A stretch of DNA of 64,000 nt from Bacillota bacterium (GTDB lineage: Bacteria; Bacillota; Clostridia; Lachnospirales; Lachnospiraceae). The notes below the pieces were generated by a model, which did no database searches, was not told the origin of the DNA, and was given only the letters and a program-made list of their open reading frames with translations. Location of the stretch: assembly GCA_023434365.1 (NCBI GenBank), contig JAEYSV010000058.1:1-64000 (forward strand). The letters are read 5' to 3'. Positions 54,116 through 62,969 of this stretch are shown piece after piece. A program made the position numbers and the translations under genes. Position 1 is the first letter of the stretch; each line of letters begins with the position of its first letter.

Positions 54116-54955
54116 ATGGAATGGACGCATACTCTTAATCAGGCAATAGAATATATTGAAGAGAATCTTGGCGAGGATATCAACTGTGAAGAGGTAGCCG
54201 CGCAGGTGTATCTATCAAGTTTTCATTTTCAAAGAGCATTCTATATGCTAACAGGCATGACAGTGGGTGAATATATCCGCAACCGTCGTCTCTCGATAGC
54301 AGGTCAGGAACTGTTAATCGGGAATGAGAAAGTTATCGATGTCGCTTTGAGACTCGGATATGAAACACCAGAGAGTTTTTCCAAAGCATTCAGTCGGTTT
54401 CACGGAGTATCACCTAGTCAGGTAAGAAAAGAGGGCACGATTCTCAAATCTTTTAATCGACTTACCATTAAAATATCATTGGAAGGTGGTAACAGTATGG
54501 AATACAAGATTGTAAACAAAGAAGCATTTGAAGTGGTAGCATTAGTAAAATTAGTGGATGGTGATTCCTCAAAAGGTGAGATTCCAAAGTTTTGGGATGA
54601 GTATTATGCAAAAGGGTACGCAGATAAAGTATGCGGTGCAATGGGAATCTGTTTTCAAGAGATGAATAGCGAAAAAAAATGGAGATACGGAATCGGATGT
54701 GAAAAGGAATGTGCAAAGGAAATTCCGGACGGATTCGAAGTGTTTACTATTCCAGCTTATACATGGGCAATCTTTACCTGCACTGGCGCCATGCCGGAAG
54801 CGATTCAGAAAATGTGGGGACGCATTTATTCCGAGTGGCTGCCAAGTGCAAAGTATGAACTGATCCCTGATTTCGATATTGAGTACTATTATGAAGGGGA
54901 TACTTCAAGTGCGAACTATAAGAGTGAAATCTGGATTCCAGTAAAAGAAAAGTAG
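54116..54955 (+). CDS. AraC family regulator with GyrI-like domain
   Basis: 279 aa from ATG behind GGAGAGG. N-terminal AraC helix-turn-helix pair: CEEVAAQVYLSSFHFQRAFY and VALRLGYETPESFSKAFSRF. C-terminal GyrI-like/effector-binding domain from ~125 (YKIVNKEAFEVVALVKLVDG, YTWAIFTCTGAMPEAIQKMW). Domain order matches Rob/SoxS-like small-molecule-responsive activators. Target unknown; no adjacent transporter. Confidence 0.92.
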   Translation: MEWTHTLNQAIEYIEENLGEDINCEEVAAQVYLSSFHFQRAFYMLTGMTVGEYIRNRRLSIAGQELLIGNEKVIDVALRLGYETPESFSKAFSRFHGVSPSQVRKEGTILKSFNRLTIKISLEGGNSMEYKIVNKEAFEVVALVKLVDGDSSKGEIPKFWDEYYAKGYADKVCGAMGICFQEMNSEKKWRYGIGCEKECAKEIPDGFEVFTIPAYTWAIFTCTGAMPEAIQKMWGRIYSEWLPSAKYELIPDFDIEYYYEGDTSSANYKSEIWIPVKEK

Positions 54956-55020
54956 TCTAGATGCGATGGATATTGGTCATGATAAATCCACTTTCGGGAT
55001 AGGTTTTGTGATGCCTTCAC

Positions 55021-55057
55021 AAGGGGGCGGTGACTCTGTACAGGGTCACCGCCCCTT
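55021..55057. other. Very GC-rich hairpin
   Basis: AAGGGGGCGGTGAC pairs with GTCACCGCCCCTT (one bulged G) around ~10 bases. Unusually GC-rich for this genome. Lies 65 bases after the AraC-type gene but has no T-run, so it may stall RNA 3' processing rather than terminate. Confidence 0.6.
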
Positions 55058-55131
55058 GTGGGATAAAATCAAAAGGAAGAAGTAACTCTAGAACGTTTTG
55101 AGGTAGTGTGGCATATATGAAGGGAATTGCT

Positions 55132-55160
55132 AAAGAGTTTTTACAGAAACTCTTTTTTTT
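55132..55160 (+). terminator. Rho-independent terminator
   Basis: AAAGAGTTT-TTACAG-AAACTCTTT followed by five further Ts. The true terminator of the AraC-type unit or of a small transcript from the preceding gap. Confidence 0.8.
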
Positions 55161-55276
55161 ACATTTATAGGTACATAAATTACCCGAAATAGCCGATATA
55201 TATTCAAATGATATGGTGCTTTACGGTAAACGTGAAATGTAAGTAGCATTGATACATAGGAGATGAAGGTGCATAT

Positions 55277-57370
55277 ATGGACAAAGAAAAAATACGTAGT
55301 TTTCATGCCAAAATGAAGTTTGTTCAACAGGACTATGAAGCTTTCTTAGAGCTAAAGCGAATGATTGTACCATGGCGTGGCGCAGCAAAAATAATATTTA
55401 TCTATGTCGTCGTGGGGGTATTGTGGATTTTGCTATCGGATATCCTTCTTATGTGGTTAATTAACAATGAGGAGATATGTCAGGAAATTCAGATATACAA
55501 AGGTTGGTTATATGTTGTCGTTACTGGCGGCATCTTTTATTCTGTTATAAGGAGAACATTAGGATTATATAAGCATGCAATTGATAGAGTTCTTACAGGG
55601 TATGAAGAGCTGAGTTCTGTACATGAAGAATTACTGGCTATGAATGAGGAACTGAACAATCAGAATGATATCTTAATTGAGCAGAAGAATCTGCAGGAAT
55701 CCCTACGAGCTGTGAGAGAGTTATCGAGTCGTATTATTTTTGATGCACCAATGATTATTATTGTTTTTGACAAAGACGAAAGACTTATCCAGTTTAATCC
55801 ATATGCAGAAAAGATATTTGGTTATAAAAAAGAGGAGTTAATCGGTAAATATCGCACTGAACTATTTATGACAGAAACGAATCGTGAACTCTCCCATCTT
55901 GTAAAAGAGATTGCGGATGGCAATGTTTTATATGACAGGGAAGTTGACTTCATTGACAAAGAAGGTAAATGCAAGATTCTACTTTGGAATACTAATCATC
56001 TACATGATGAACAAGGAGATAAGGAAGGATTTGTCATCATTGGAACGGATATTACTGAAAGACGCGAGATGGAAGACCGACTTCAAATGATTGCCTATTA
56101 CGATACATTAACCGGATTACCTAATCGAGCTTCGCTAGAGGAAGAAGTCTGGAAAGCTATACATAACAGAAGCAGGTTTGCTATGGTAAGCCTGGATATT
56201 GATAATTTTAAACATATTAATGATACATTAGGACATACCTTTGGAGATTCTTTTATTCAGTATATTACTAAGTTACTAACCGGTATGATTGAGAGACCAG
56301 CTATGGTTTTTCGACTAATTGGAGATGAGTTTGCATTATTGCTCTTTGAGTCTGAAACGAATGATGCTATCCTAGCAAATATTAAGAAGATTATTCAGGA
56401 ATTTAAAAACCCATGTCTATACAATGGACAGAACTTCTATATTACAGTAAGTATGGGTGTCGCAATATATCCAGAACATGGGACAGACTTTTTCGCTTTG
56501 ATGAAGAATGCAGAGAGTGCGATGTTTCATCAAAAAGAACACGGAAAAGATGGGTATTCCTATTTTGAGAATTCTATGTATGAAAAAAGTGTTGATTTTA
56601 TGCGAATGAGCAGTCAATTACGAGAAGCAATCGAGAATAAAGAATTCCTACTTTATTATCAGCCACAGTATGACCTAGTAACTGGTAAAATGATTGGAGT
56701 AGAGGCTTTAATAAGATGGAATCACAAAGAAAGAGGATTTATTTCACCGGCAGAATTTATTCCGTTTTCTGAAAAGACAGGGCAGATTATTCCGATTACC
56801 GAGTGGGTTCTTCAAACAGCGATTAACCAAAAAAGAGAATGGGAGCAAAAAGGTTATCCATCAATCAAAATGTCAGTAAACATTTCTGGGTGTATTATTA
56901 CGGAGCAAATGGTATTTGAATCATTTTACTCCTATTTGGAAAGTATTAAATTAAAGGCAGGCGAACTTGAGGTAGAAGTAACGGAAACTGCAGTCATGAT
57001 GGAGTTAGATAAAGCGAAAGAAAGCTTAGAGCGCTTGCAAAAGCTTGGAATTACCATTGCTATGGATGACTTTGGAACAGGCTACTCATCCTTAAACTAT
57101 TTGAAGATGCTACCATTTGATATTCTAAAAATTGACCGTGAATTTGTTAATAATATTACTGATTTAAAGGAAGATTATATCTATAAAACGCTTATTGAGT
57201 TGGCTCATAATATGAATTTAATAGTAGTGGCAGAAGGAATTGAGACTTTGGAACAAAAAGATTTCTTAATTCGCCATCACTGCGATGTTGGACAGGGATA
57301 CTTTTTAGCACGTCCAATGCCATCTGAGCAGATTGAAAGGATGTTAGCCAACGAAAGTCCCTTGCATTGA
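55277..57370 (+). CDS. PAS-GGDEF-EAL cyclic-di-GMP protein
   Basis: 697 aa. Two N-terminal membrane helices (~35-62, ~76-95), a coiled coil, a PAS domain (~150-265, FDKDERLIQFNPYAEKIFGY), a GGDEF domain and an EAL domain. The cyclase motif is degenerate (RLIGDEFALL instead of GGDEF), so it is probably an inactive or GTP-sensing domain. The EAL site is intact: GVEALIRWNH, EVTETAVMME, DDFGTGYSSL, KIDREFV, VAEGIET. Expected activity is c-di-GMP hydrolysis at the membrane in response to a PAS signal. Confidence 0.94.
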   Translation: MDKEKIRSFHAKMKFVQQDYEAFLELKRMIVPWRGAAKIIFIYVVVGVLWILLSDILLMWLINNEEICQEIQIYKGWLYVVVTGGIFYSVIRRTLGLYKHAIDRVLTGYEELSSVHEELLAMNEELNNQNDILIEQKNLQESLRAVRELSSRIIFDAPMIIIVFDKDERLIQFNPYAEKIFGYKKEELIGKYRTELFMTETNRELSHLVKEIADGNVLYDREVDFIDKEGKCKILLWNTNHLHDEQGDKEGFVIIGTDITERREMEDRLQMIAYYDTLTGLPNRASLEEEVWKAIHNRSRFAMVSLDIDNFKHINDTLGHTFGDSFIQYITKLLTGMIERPAMVFRLIGDEFALLLFESETNDAILANIKKIIQEFKNPCLYNGQNFYITVSMGVAIYPEHGTDFFALMKNAESAMFHQKEHGKDGYSYFENSMYEKSVDFMRMSSQLREAIENKEFLLYYQPQYDLVTGKMIGVEALIRWNHKERGFISPAEFIPFSEKTGQIIPITEWVLQTAINQKREWEQKGYPSIKMSVNISGCIITEQMVFESFYSYLESIKLKAGELEVEVTETAVMMELDKAKESLERLQKLGITIAMDDFGTGYSSLNYLKMLPFDILKIDREFVNNITDLKEDYIYKTLIELAHNMNLIVVAEGIETLEQKDFLIRHHCDVGQGYFLARPMPSEQIERMLANESPLH

Positions 57371-57490
57371 TATATAGTTAATTATATAATACTATTATTG
57401 TAGAATAAAAGGTTTACTATAGCTAAAGGGGGAATTACTCCAAAGTATTATGTTGTGAATAATAATTAAATAAAGTGAAGAGGTAGTCCA

Positions 57491-57913
57491 ATGTTTGATT
57501 TTGTTTTTGACTGGCGTGAGGAATTGAACACAGAGATTGATGTGTTGGATCAACAACATAGGGAGTTCTTTCGCATTGGACGTAACATAGAACAACTTCT
57601 TGTTACGAAATGTATTGGAGTAAAAGAACAACAGTTGCTGGATATTGTATGTGAACTTCGTGAATTTGTCTCTTATCACTTTTATTCGGAAGAAGCCTTG
57701 ATGATGAGAACAGGCTATGAAGGTTATGAGAATCATGCGAAAGCGCATGCATCTTTTATGAAAAAGATTCAGAGTATCGATTTGCCGGCTTTGTCCGCGA
57801 ATCCTTATCCGGAACTTAAGAAGTTAAAAGACATGATTCAAGATTGGATTTTTATTCACCAGCTTGATAATGATTTTCAGATGGCAGATGCAATCCGAAG
57901 AAAGCTTAAATAA
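57491..57913 (+). CDS. Bacteriohemerythrin
   Basis: 140 aa four-helix bundle with the full di-iron set: DVLDQQHREFF, YHFYSEEALM, ENHAKAHASFM and IHQLDNDFQMAD. Binds O2 reversibly; in anaerobes it is linked to oxygen sensing or protection. Starts 120 bases after the c-di-GMP protein, possibly the same functional unit, and ends at a terminator. Confidence 0.95.
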   Translation: MFDFVFDWREELNTEIDVLDQQHREFFRIGRNIEQLLVTKCIGVKEQQLLDIVCELREFVSYHFYSEEALMMRTGYEGYENHAKAHASFMKKIQSIDLPALSANPYPELKKLKDMIQDWIFIHQLDNDFQMADAIRRKLK

Positions 57914-57924
57914 TGAACATGTAA

Positions 57925-57955
57925 AAAGCCATCCTGTAAACAGGATGGCTTTCCT
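57925..57955 (+). terminator. Terminator after hemerythrin
   Basis: AAAGCCATCCTG-TAAA-CAGGATGGCTTT, a perfect 12-bp stem. Confidence 0.85.
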
Positions 57956-58007
57956 ATATCGTAAGTGGAGCATATATTCGCTTTCCGCTTAGTTACATAA
58001 AGTTAAA

Positions 58008-59309
58008 CTAATCATCGTTGTCATCATATTCATCATGTTCATGAATCAGAATATGAACCTTATCAATTCTATTTTTCTCTACTCGTTGCACCGTATAAGT
58101 AACATAATTGTCGGTAACGATTTCCCCTTCCTCCGGCAAGTGATCTAAAAGATTGATTACATGTCCGGCGATGGAGTCATAATCTTCTGAAGTAAGGTTA
58201 AGTTCTAGTATCTCATTAATATCGTCTAGTTTTGTTCCACCATCTACGATATATTCATTTTCATTAATGATTTTAATTTCGTCTTCTTCATCAGAGTCAT
58301 ATTCATCGCGAATTTCTCCGACTATTTCCTCTAATAAGTCTTCTAGCGTAATGACGCCAACGGTTGAACCATATTCATCCAATACGATAGCCATTGCGAT
58401 ACTGTCACGTTTCATTTCACTCAGAAGCTCAGAAGTATGTTTGAATTCATAGGTAAAATAAGGTTCTCTCATCAGCAAACTGATGTTAAAGTCTTCTTTC
58501 TCACCTTGATAAAAAAAGATATCTTTTAGATAAATGATTCCTAGTATATCATCAATAGATTCAGAATATACAGGCAACCTGGAATATTTATTGATAGAAA
58601 ACTGTTCTACAATATCATCGTAAGATAAATCAACCTGTGCAAATTCTACGTCGATTCGGGGTACCATAATATCTTTAACGATAGAATCACCAAAATCAAC
58701 CACGTTAGTAATCATTTTACGCTCTTCACTTTCAATAACACCCTCTTCGTGACTGACATCTACGATAGTACGCAACTCATTTTCTGTAATTTGTTGTGGT
58801 TTTTTGTTTGGATCAATCCGAAAGATCAGTAGAATACCTAAGGATAGCCGATTAACCACATAAATGACTGGCGTTAAAATCTGTGCAAAAAAATAGATGA
58901 CATTCGCATACTTTAATGAGAGGGATTCTGCATTCATCGCTGCTATTGATTTTGGAGTGATTTCTCCAAATAACAAAATAACAATTGTTAAAACACCAGT
59001 TGCTATCCCGACCATTAGACTGCTCTCAATATTAATCCCACTTTCGTGAGCTAAGTTAGTAGCTAAGAGTGTCGCAATAGAAGAAGCGGTTAAGTTAACA
59101 ATATTGTTTCCAATTAAAATTGCACTGAGCAATTTGGTTGGATCATCGATAAGCTTGCAGACTGTCTTTGCGGATTTTCTCCCTTCTTCTGCCAGTGAGC
59201 GCATTCGAAGTTTGTTCACTGTGGTAAGCGCAGTTTCAGCTGAAGAGAAAAAGCCAGATAAAAGTATCAGAATAACTAAAATAATTAATTGCGTGACGTA
59301 CGGGTCCAA
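58008..59309 (-). CDS. CNNM/HlyC-CorC family CBS-domain membrane protein
   Basis: 433 aa. DUF21/CNNM transmembrane domain (~1-190; LSGFFSSAETALTTVNKLRM, LLFGEITPKSIAAMN), two CBS domains (IMVPRIDVEFAQ; FKHTSELLSEMKRDSIAMAI and DEYGSTVGVITLEDLLEEIV) and a C-terminal CorC_HlyC FAD-like domain (IVDGGTKLDDINE). Family members handle Mg2+/Co2+ or Na+ transport. An acidic tail (HDEYDDNDD) ends it. Monocistronic. Confidence 0.93.
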   Translation of the reverse strand: MDPYVTQLIILVILILLSGFFSSAETALTTVNKLRMRSLAEEGRKSAKTVCKLIDDPTKLLSAILIGNNIVNLTASSIATLLATNLAHESGINIESSLMVGIATGVLTIVILLFGEITPKSIAAMNAESLSLKYANVIYFFAQILTPVIYVVNRLSLGILLIFRIDPNKKPQQITENELRTIVDVSHEEGVIESEERKMITNVVDFGDSIVKDIMVPRIDVEFAQVDLSYDDIVEQFSINKYSRLPVYSESIDDILGIIYLKDIFFYQGEKEDFNISLLMREPYFTYEFKHTSELLSEMKRDSIAMAIVLDEYGSTVGVITLEDLLEEIVGEIRDEYDSDEEDEIKIINENEYIVDGGTKLDDINEILELNLTSEDYDSIAGHVINLLDHLPEEGEIVTDNYVTYTVQRVEKNRIDKVHILIHEHDEYDDNDD

Positions 59310-59606
59310 AATACCATCTCCTAATAATTTATATTTTTTTTGATTATGTATTCAATTGATTTATTCAGTACATACATTAGATATCTCTTTAAGTATTACC
59401 AATTTATCATATGTCATACATAATAGATTATTCTACATCAGAAGAGGAATGAATGTCAAGTAGGGTTGCATGGCAGTGGTAAATTATGGAGAGATGGCCG
59501 TATTATTGCTATTTCCAAGGCACGTAGGGTATAATGAAAAGGGAAGAGAACACTTGAAAAGTATCTCTTGTAGATAAAAATGATCTCGGATATGGAGGAC
59601 ATAATT

Positions 59607-60995
59607 ATGAAATATAACTTAAACAAAACAGTTTCAGATTTGAAAATTGCTTATATTGGTGGCGGTTCCAGAGGATGGGCATGGGGACTTATGGCAGATT
59701 TGGCAATGGAACCTGCGTTAAGTGGAGTGGTTAGTCTTTATGATATTGATGAAGAGGCAGCTAAAGTGAATGCCATCATAGGCAACCATCTAAGTGAGCG
59801 AGAGGACACAGTTGGCAGTTGGAAATACGAGGTGGCCAGCTCGCTTAAGGAAGTATTAACGGGGGCAGACTTTGTTGTAATCTCAATATTGCCTGGTACA
59901 TTTGACGAGATGCAATCTGATGTCCATCTTCCAGAAGAATACGGGATCTATCAAGCGGTTGGCGATACAGTTGGCCCTGGTGGACTAGTAAGGTCATTGC
60001 GTACCATTCCGATGTTTGTAACGATAGCAGAAGCAATTCGTGATTATTCACCGAAAGCATGGGTAATCAACTATACCAATCCGATGACGGTCTGTGTTAG
60101 AACGTTATATGAAGTTTTCCCTGAAATCAAAGCTTTTGGATGCTGCCATGAAGTATTTGGTACGCAAAAGCTGTTGGCATTAGCATTAAAAGAAATCATG
60201 GGAATCGAGAATGTTAAGCGTCAGGAGATTCATACGAATGTACTTGGAATCAATCATTTTACCTGGATTGACAAGGCATCTTATGAGGGAATCGACCTAT
60301 TCCCAATCTATCAAGAGTTTGTAGATAAGTATCATACGACCGGTTATTATAATGAAAAAGCGGATAAGAACTGGATGAATAGTAGCTTTGAAAGTGCTGA
60401 GCGAATCAAGATGGACCTATTTCGTAACTATGGCTTAATAGCAGCGGCTGGAGACAGACATCTTGCTGAGTTTATGCCTGGATGGTATCTCAAAGATCCA
60501 GAAACAGTGAAAGAGTGGATGTTTGGATTGACTTCAGTGGATTGGAGAAAAAATGATCTGGCAGAGCGTTTGGCAAAGAGTGAGCGCTTAGCTGCGAAAC
60601 AGGAAGAAGTCGAGTTAAAGGATTCTGGAGAAGAGGGAATCATGCTCATCAAAGCATTACTTGGACTAGGGGATATGATAAGCAATGTAAACCTGCCAAA
60701 CCGTGGGCAAGTAGCGAATCTTCCATTAGGTGCAGTGGTAGAAACCAATGCCTTATTTGGACGAGATACCGTGAATCCAGTCATTGCAGGAAGTCTCCCT
60801 GAAGATATACTACAGCTTGTAATTCGTCATGTAGTAAATCAGGAGGGTATTATAAAGGCTGCACGTAAGAAAGATAAACGATTAGCATACCGTGTGTTTA
60901 TGAATGATCCACTAATGAAACTGTCTCAGGAAGAAGGGGCTGAATTATTTGAAAGGATGCTAAAAAACACAGAGAAGTATATTGATCTGGAATAG
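59607..60995 (+). CDS. Glycoside hydrolase family 4 (alpha-glucosidase/galactosidase/galacturonidase)
   Basis: 462 aa from ATG behind TGGAGG. NAD+-binding KIAYIGGGSRGWAWGLMADL and LYDIDEEAAKVN, metal-site CCHEVFG and VLGINHFTWI, catalytic region YTNPMTVCVRTLYE. GH4 enzymes cleave by NAD+-dependent oxidation-elimination and need Mn2+. The substrate (glucoside, galactoside, galacturonide) is not resolved. Intracellular, likely acting on imported disaccharides. Closed by a bidirectional terminator. Confidence 0.93.
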   Translation: MKYNLNKTVSDLKIAYIGGGSRGWAWGLMADLAMEPALSGVVSLYDIDEEAAKVNAIIGNHLSEREDTVGSWKYEVASSLKEVLTGADFVVISILPGTFDEMQSDVHLPEEYGIYQAVGDTVGPGGLVRSLRTIPMFVTIAEAIRDYSPKAWVINYTNPMTVCVRTLYEVFPEIKAFGCCHEVFGTQKLLALALKEIMGIENVKRQEIHTNVLGINHFTWIDKASYEGIDLFPIYQEFVDKYHTTGYYNEKADKNWMNSSFESAERIKMDLFRNYGLIAAAGDRHLAEFMPGWYLKDPETVKEWMFGLTSVDWRKNDLAERLAKSERLAAKQEEVELKDSGEEGIMLIKALLGLGDMISNVNLPNRGQVANLPLGAVVETNALFGRDTVNPVIAGSLPEDILQLVIRHVVNQEGIIKAARKKDKRLAYRVFMNDPLMKLSQEEGAELFERMLKNTEKYIDLE

Positions 60996-61002
60996 TTAAT
61001 AA

Positions 61003-61051
61003 TAAGGGTCTGGTGCACCACGATAATAATCGTTGTCGCACCAGACCCTTA
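61003..61051. terminator. Bidirectional terminator
   Basis: TAAGGGTCTGGTGC pairs perfectly with GCACCAGACCCTTA (14 bp); the apical part also pairs (ACGAT/ATCGT). Lies between the convergent GH4 and ABC-F genes. Confidence 0.88.
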
Positions 61052-61073
61052 TATCATTTCAAAGAGAATTATC

Positions 61074-62702
61074 TTAATTATCTTCGCTTGGAATGCTCAT
61101 AACCTGACGTTTTCTTGCCATTTCATCGCTGTCAAGATACTCATCATAAGTAGAAATTTTGTCAATTAATCCATTAGGAGTGAGCTCCATAATACGATTC
61201 GCAATTGTTTGCACAAATTGATGATCCTGGGAAGTAAAGAGCACTGCTCCCTTGAAGTTCATCACACCATTATTAACTGCGGTAATGGATTCCATATCTA
61301 AATGGTTCGTTGGTTCATCTAAGAGTAATACATTGGCACCAACAATCATCATCTTAGATAACATAACACGAACACGTTCTCCACCAGATAATACGTTCAT
61401 TTTCTTCACACCTTCTTCTCCGGCAAAGAGCATACGGCCAAGGAAGCCACGTACAAAGGTTACGTCTTTTTCAGAGGAAAACTGCATTAGGTAATCCACG
61501 ATTTGTTGATCAGTATCAAAAATCTTGGTGTTATCTTTTGGGAAGTAAGCCTGAGTTGTTGTAATACCCCACTTATAACTTCCTTCATCTGGCTCTAACT
61601 CTCCAGCAAGAATTCTAAATAAGGTAGTTGTAGCCTGAGTATTTGGTCCAACAAAAGCAACTTTATCATCTTTATTCACGATAAAGGAGATATTATCAAG
61701 AACCTTCACACCGTCAATTGTTTTGCTCAAATTTGTAACCGTTAACACTTCATTCCCGATTTCACGGTTTGGTGCAAAGTTTACATAAGGATATTTACGA
61801 CTGGATGGTCGGATGTCATCAAGTTCAATTTTATCAAGGGCTTTCTTTCTTGAGGTAGCCTGTTTTGATTTGGAAGCATTGGCGCTGAATCGTTGGATAA
61901 ATTCCTGTAATTCTTTAATTTTGTCTTCCTTTTTCTTGTTAGCTTCTTTCATTTGCTTTACCATCAGCTGACTGGATTCATACCAGAAATCATAGTTACC
62001 GGCATATAGCTGAATCTTCGCATAATCAATATCAGCGATGTGAGTACATACTTTATTTAAGAAATAACGGTCATGGGATACCACAATTACAGTATTTTCA
62101 AAGTTGATTAAGAATTCTTCTAACCAACGAATCGCTTCCATATCCAAATGGTTGGTAGGCTCATCAAGTAATAGAATGTCTGGATTACCAAACAATGCCT
62201 GCGCCAACAGAACCTTCACTTTTTCAGAGCCATTTAAATCGCTCATCTGTTTGTAGTGTATCTCAGTATCAATTCCCAAACCGTTGAGTAATGTCGCAGC
62301 ATCACTTTCTGCTTCCCATCCATTCATTTCAGCAAATTCACCTTCTAATTCACTGGCACGGATTCCGTCTTCTTCAGAAAAGTCTTCTTTTGCATAGATT
62401 GCTTCGCGTTCATTCATTATCTCATACAGACGCTTATTGCCCATAATTACGGTATGGAGTACTTCGTATTGGTCGTATTTATAGTGGTCCTGCTGTAAGA
62501 AGGATAAACGTTGTCCCGGTGTGATGATGATATCGCCTTTGCTTTGCTCAAGCTGACCGGATAAAATCTTTAAAAAAGTAGATTTACCAGCTCCATTTGC
62601 GCCAATTAAACCGTAACAGTTGCCTTCCGTAAATTTGATATTTACATCTTCAAATAAGGCACGTTTCCCAATTCGTAATGTAATGTTACTAGCTTGAATC
62701 AT
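61074..62702 (-). CDS. ABC-F ATPase (YkpA/YbiT-like)
   Basis: 542 aa, two ATPase cassettes joined by a basic coiled linker. NBD1: GLIGANGAGKSTFLK, LNGSEKVKV (signature), ILLLDEPTNHLDME. NBD2: LSGGERVRVML and VLLLDEPTNHLD, but its Walker A reads VGPNTQATTTLFRI and lacks the GK pair. ABC-F proteins act on the ribosome or in stress responses. Divergent from the second ABC-F gene. Confidence 0.93.
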   Translation of the reverse strand: MIQASNITLRIGKRALFEDVNIKFTEGNCYGLIGANGAGKSTFLKILSGQLEQSKGDIIITPGQRLSFLQQDHYKYDQYEVLHTVIMGNKRLYEIMNEREAIYAKEDFSEEDGIRASELEGEFAEMNGWEAESDAATLLNGLGIDTEIHYKQMSDLNGSEKVKVLLAQALFGNPDILLLDEPTNHLDMEAIRWLEEFLINFENTVIVVSHDRYFLNKVCTHIADIDYAKIQLYAGNYDFWYESSQLMVKQMKEANKKKEDKIKELQEFIQRFSANASKSKQATSRKKALDKIELDDIRPSSRKYPYVNFAPNREIGNEVLTVTNLSKTIDGVKVLDNISFIVNKDDKVAFVGPNTQATTTLFRILAGELEPDEGSYKWGITTTQAYFPKDNTKIFDTDQQIVDYLMQFSSEKDVTFVRGFLGRMLFAGEEGVKKMNVLSGGERVRVMLSKMMIVGANVLLLDEPTNHLDMESITAVNNGVMNFKGAVLFTSQDHQFVQTIANRIMELTPNGLIDKISTYDEYLDSDEMARKRQVMSIPSEDN

Positions 62703-62969
62703 GTTATAACCTCTATTCTTTCTAAATTCTATTTTAAAATTAACATCTTAATTTTCATCTGACATGTACGCTATTACTAGATTCCATGTCGTATAAAGGC
62801 TGCAGGACATAACATCTGCAGTTTACAATCATTCTTATTTTACAGTATATCAGCGATTTTGCAAGCCTTTTCTTTACTTATCTTCTTGCTTTAAAATAAT
62901 TCATTGATGAAATATAAAGGGTTATGTTAAAATGAAGATTAGTGTAAAGAAACAAAGGAGCGAACTAGA

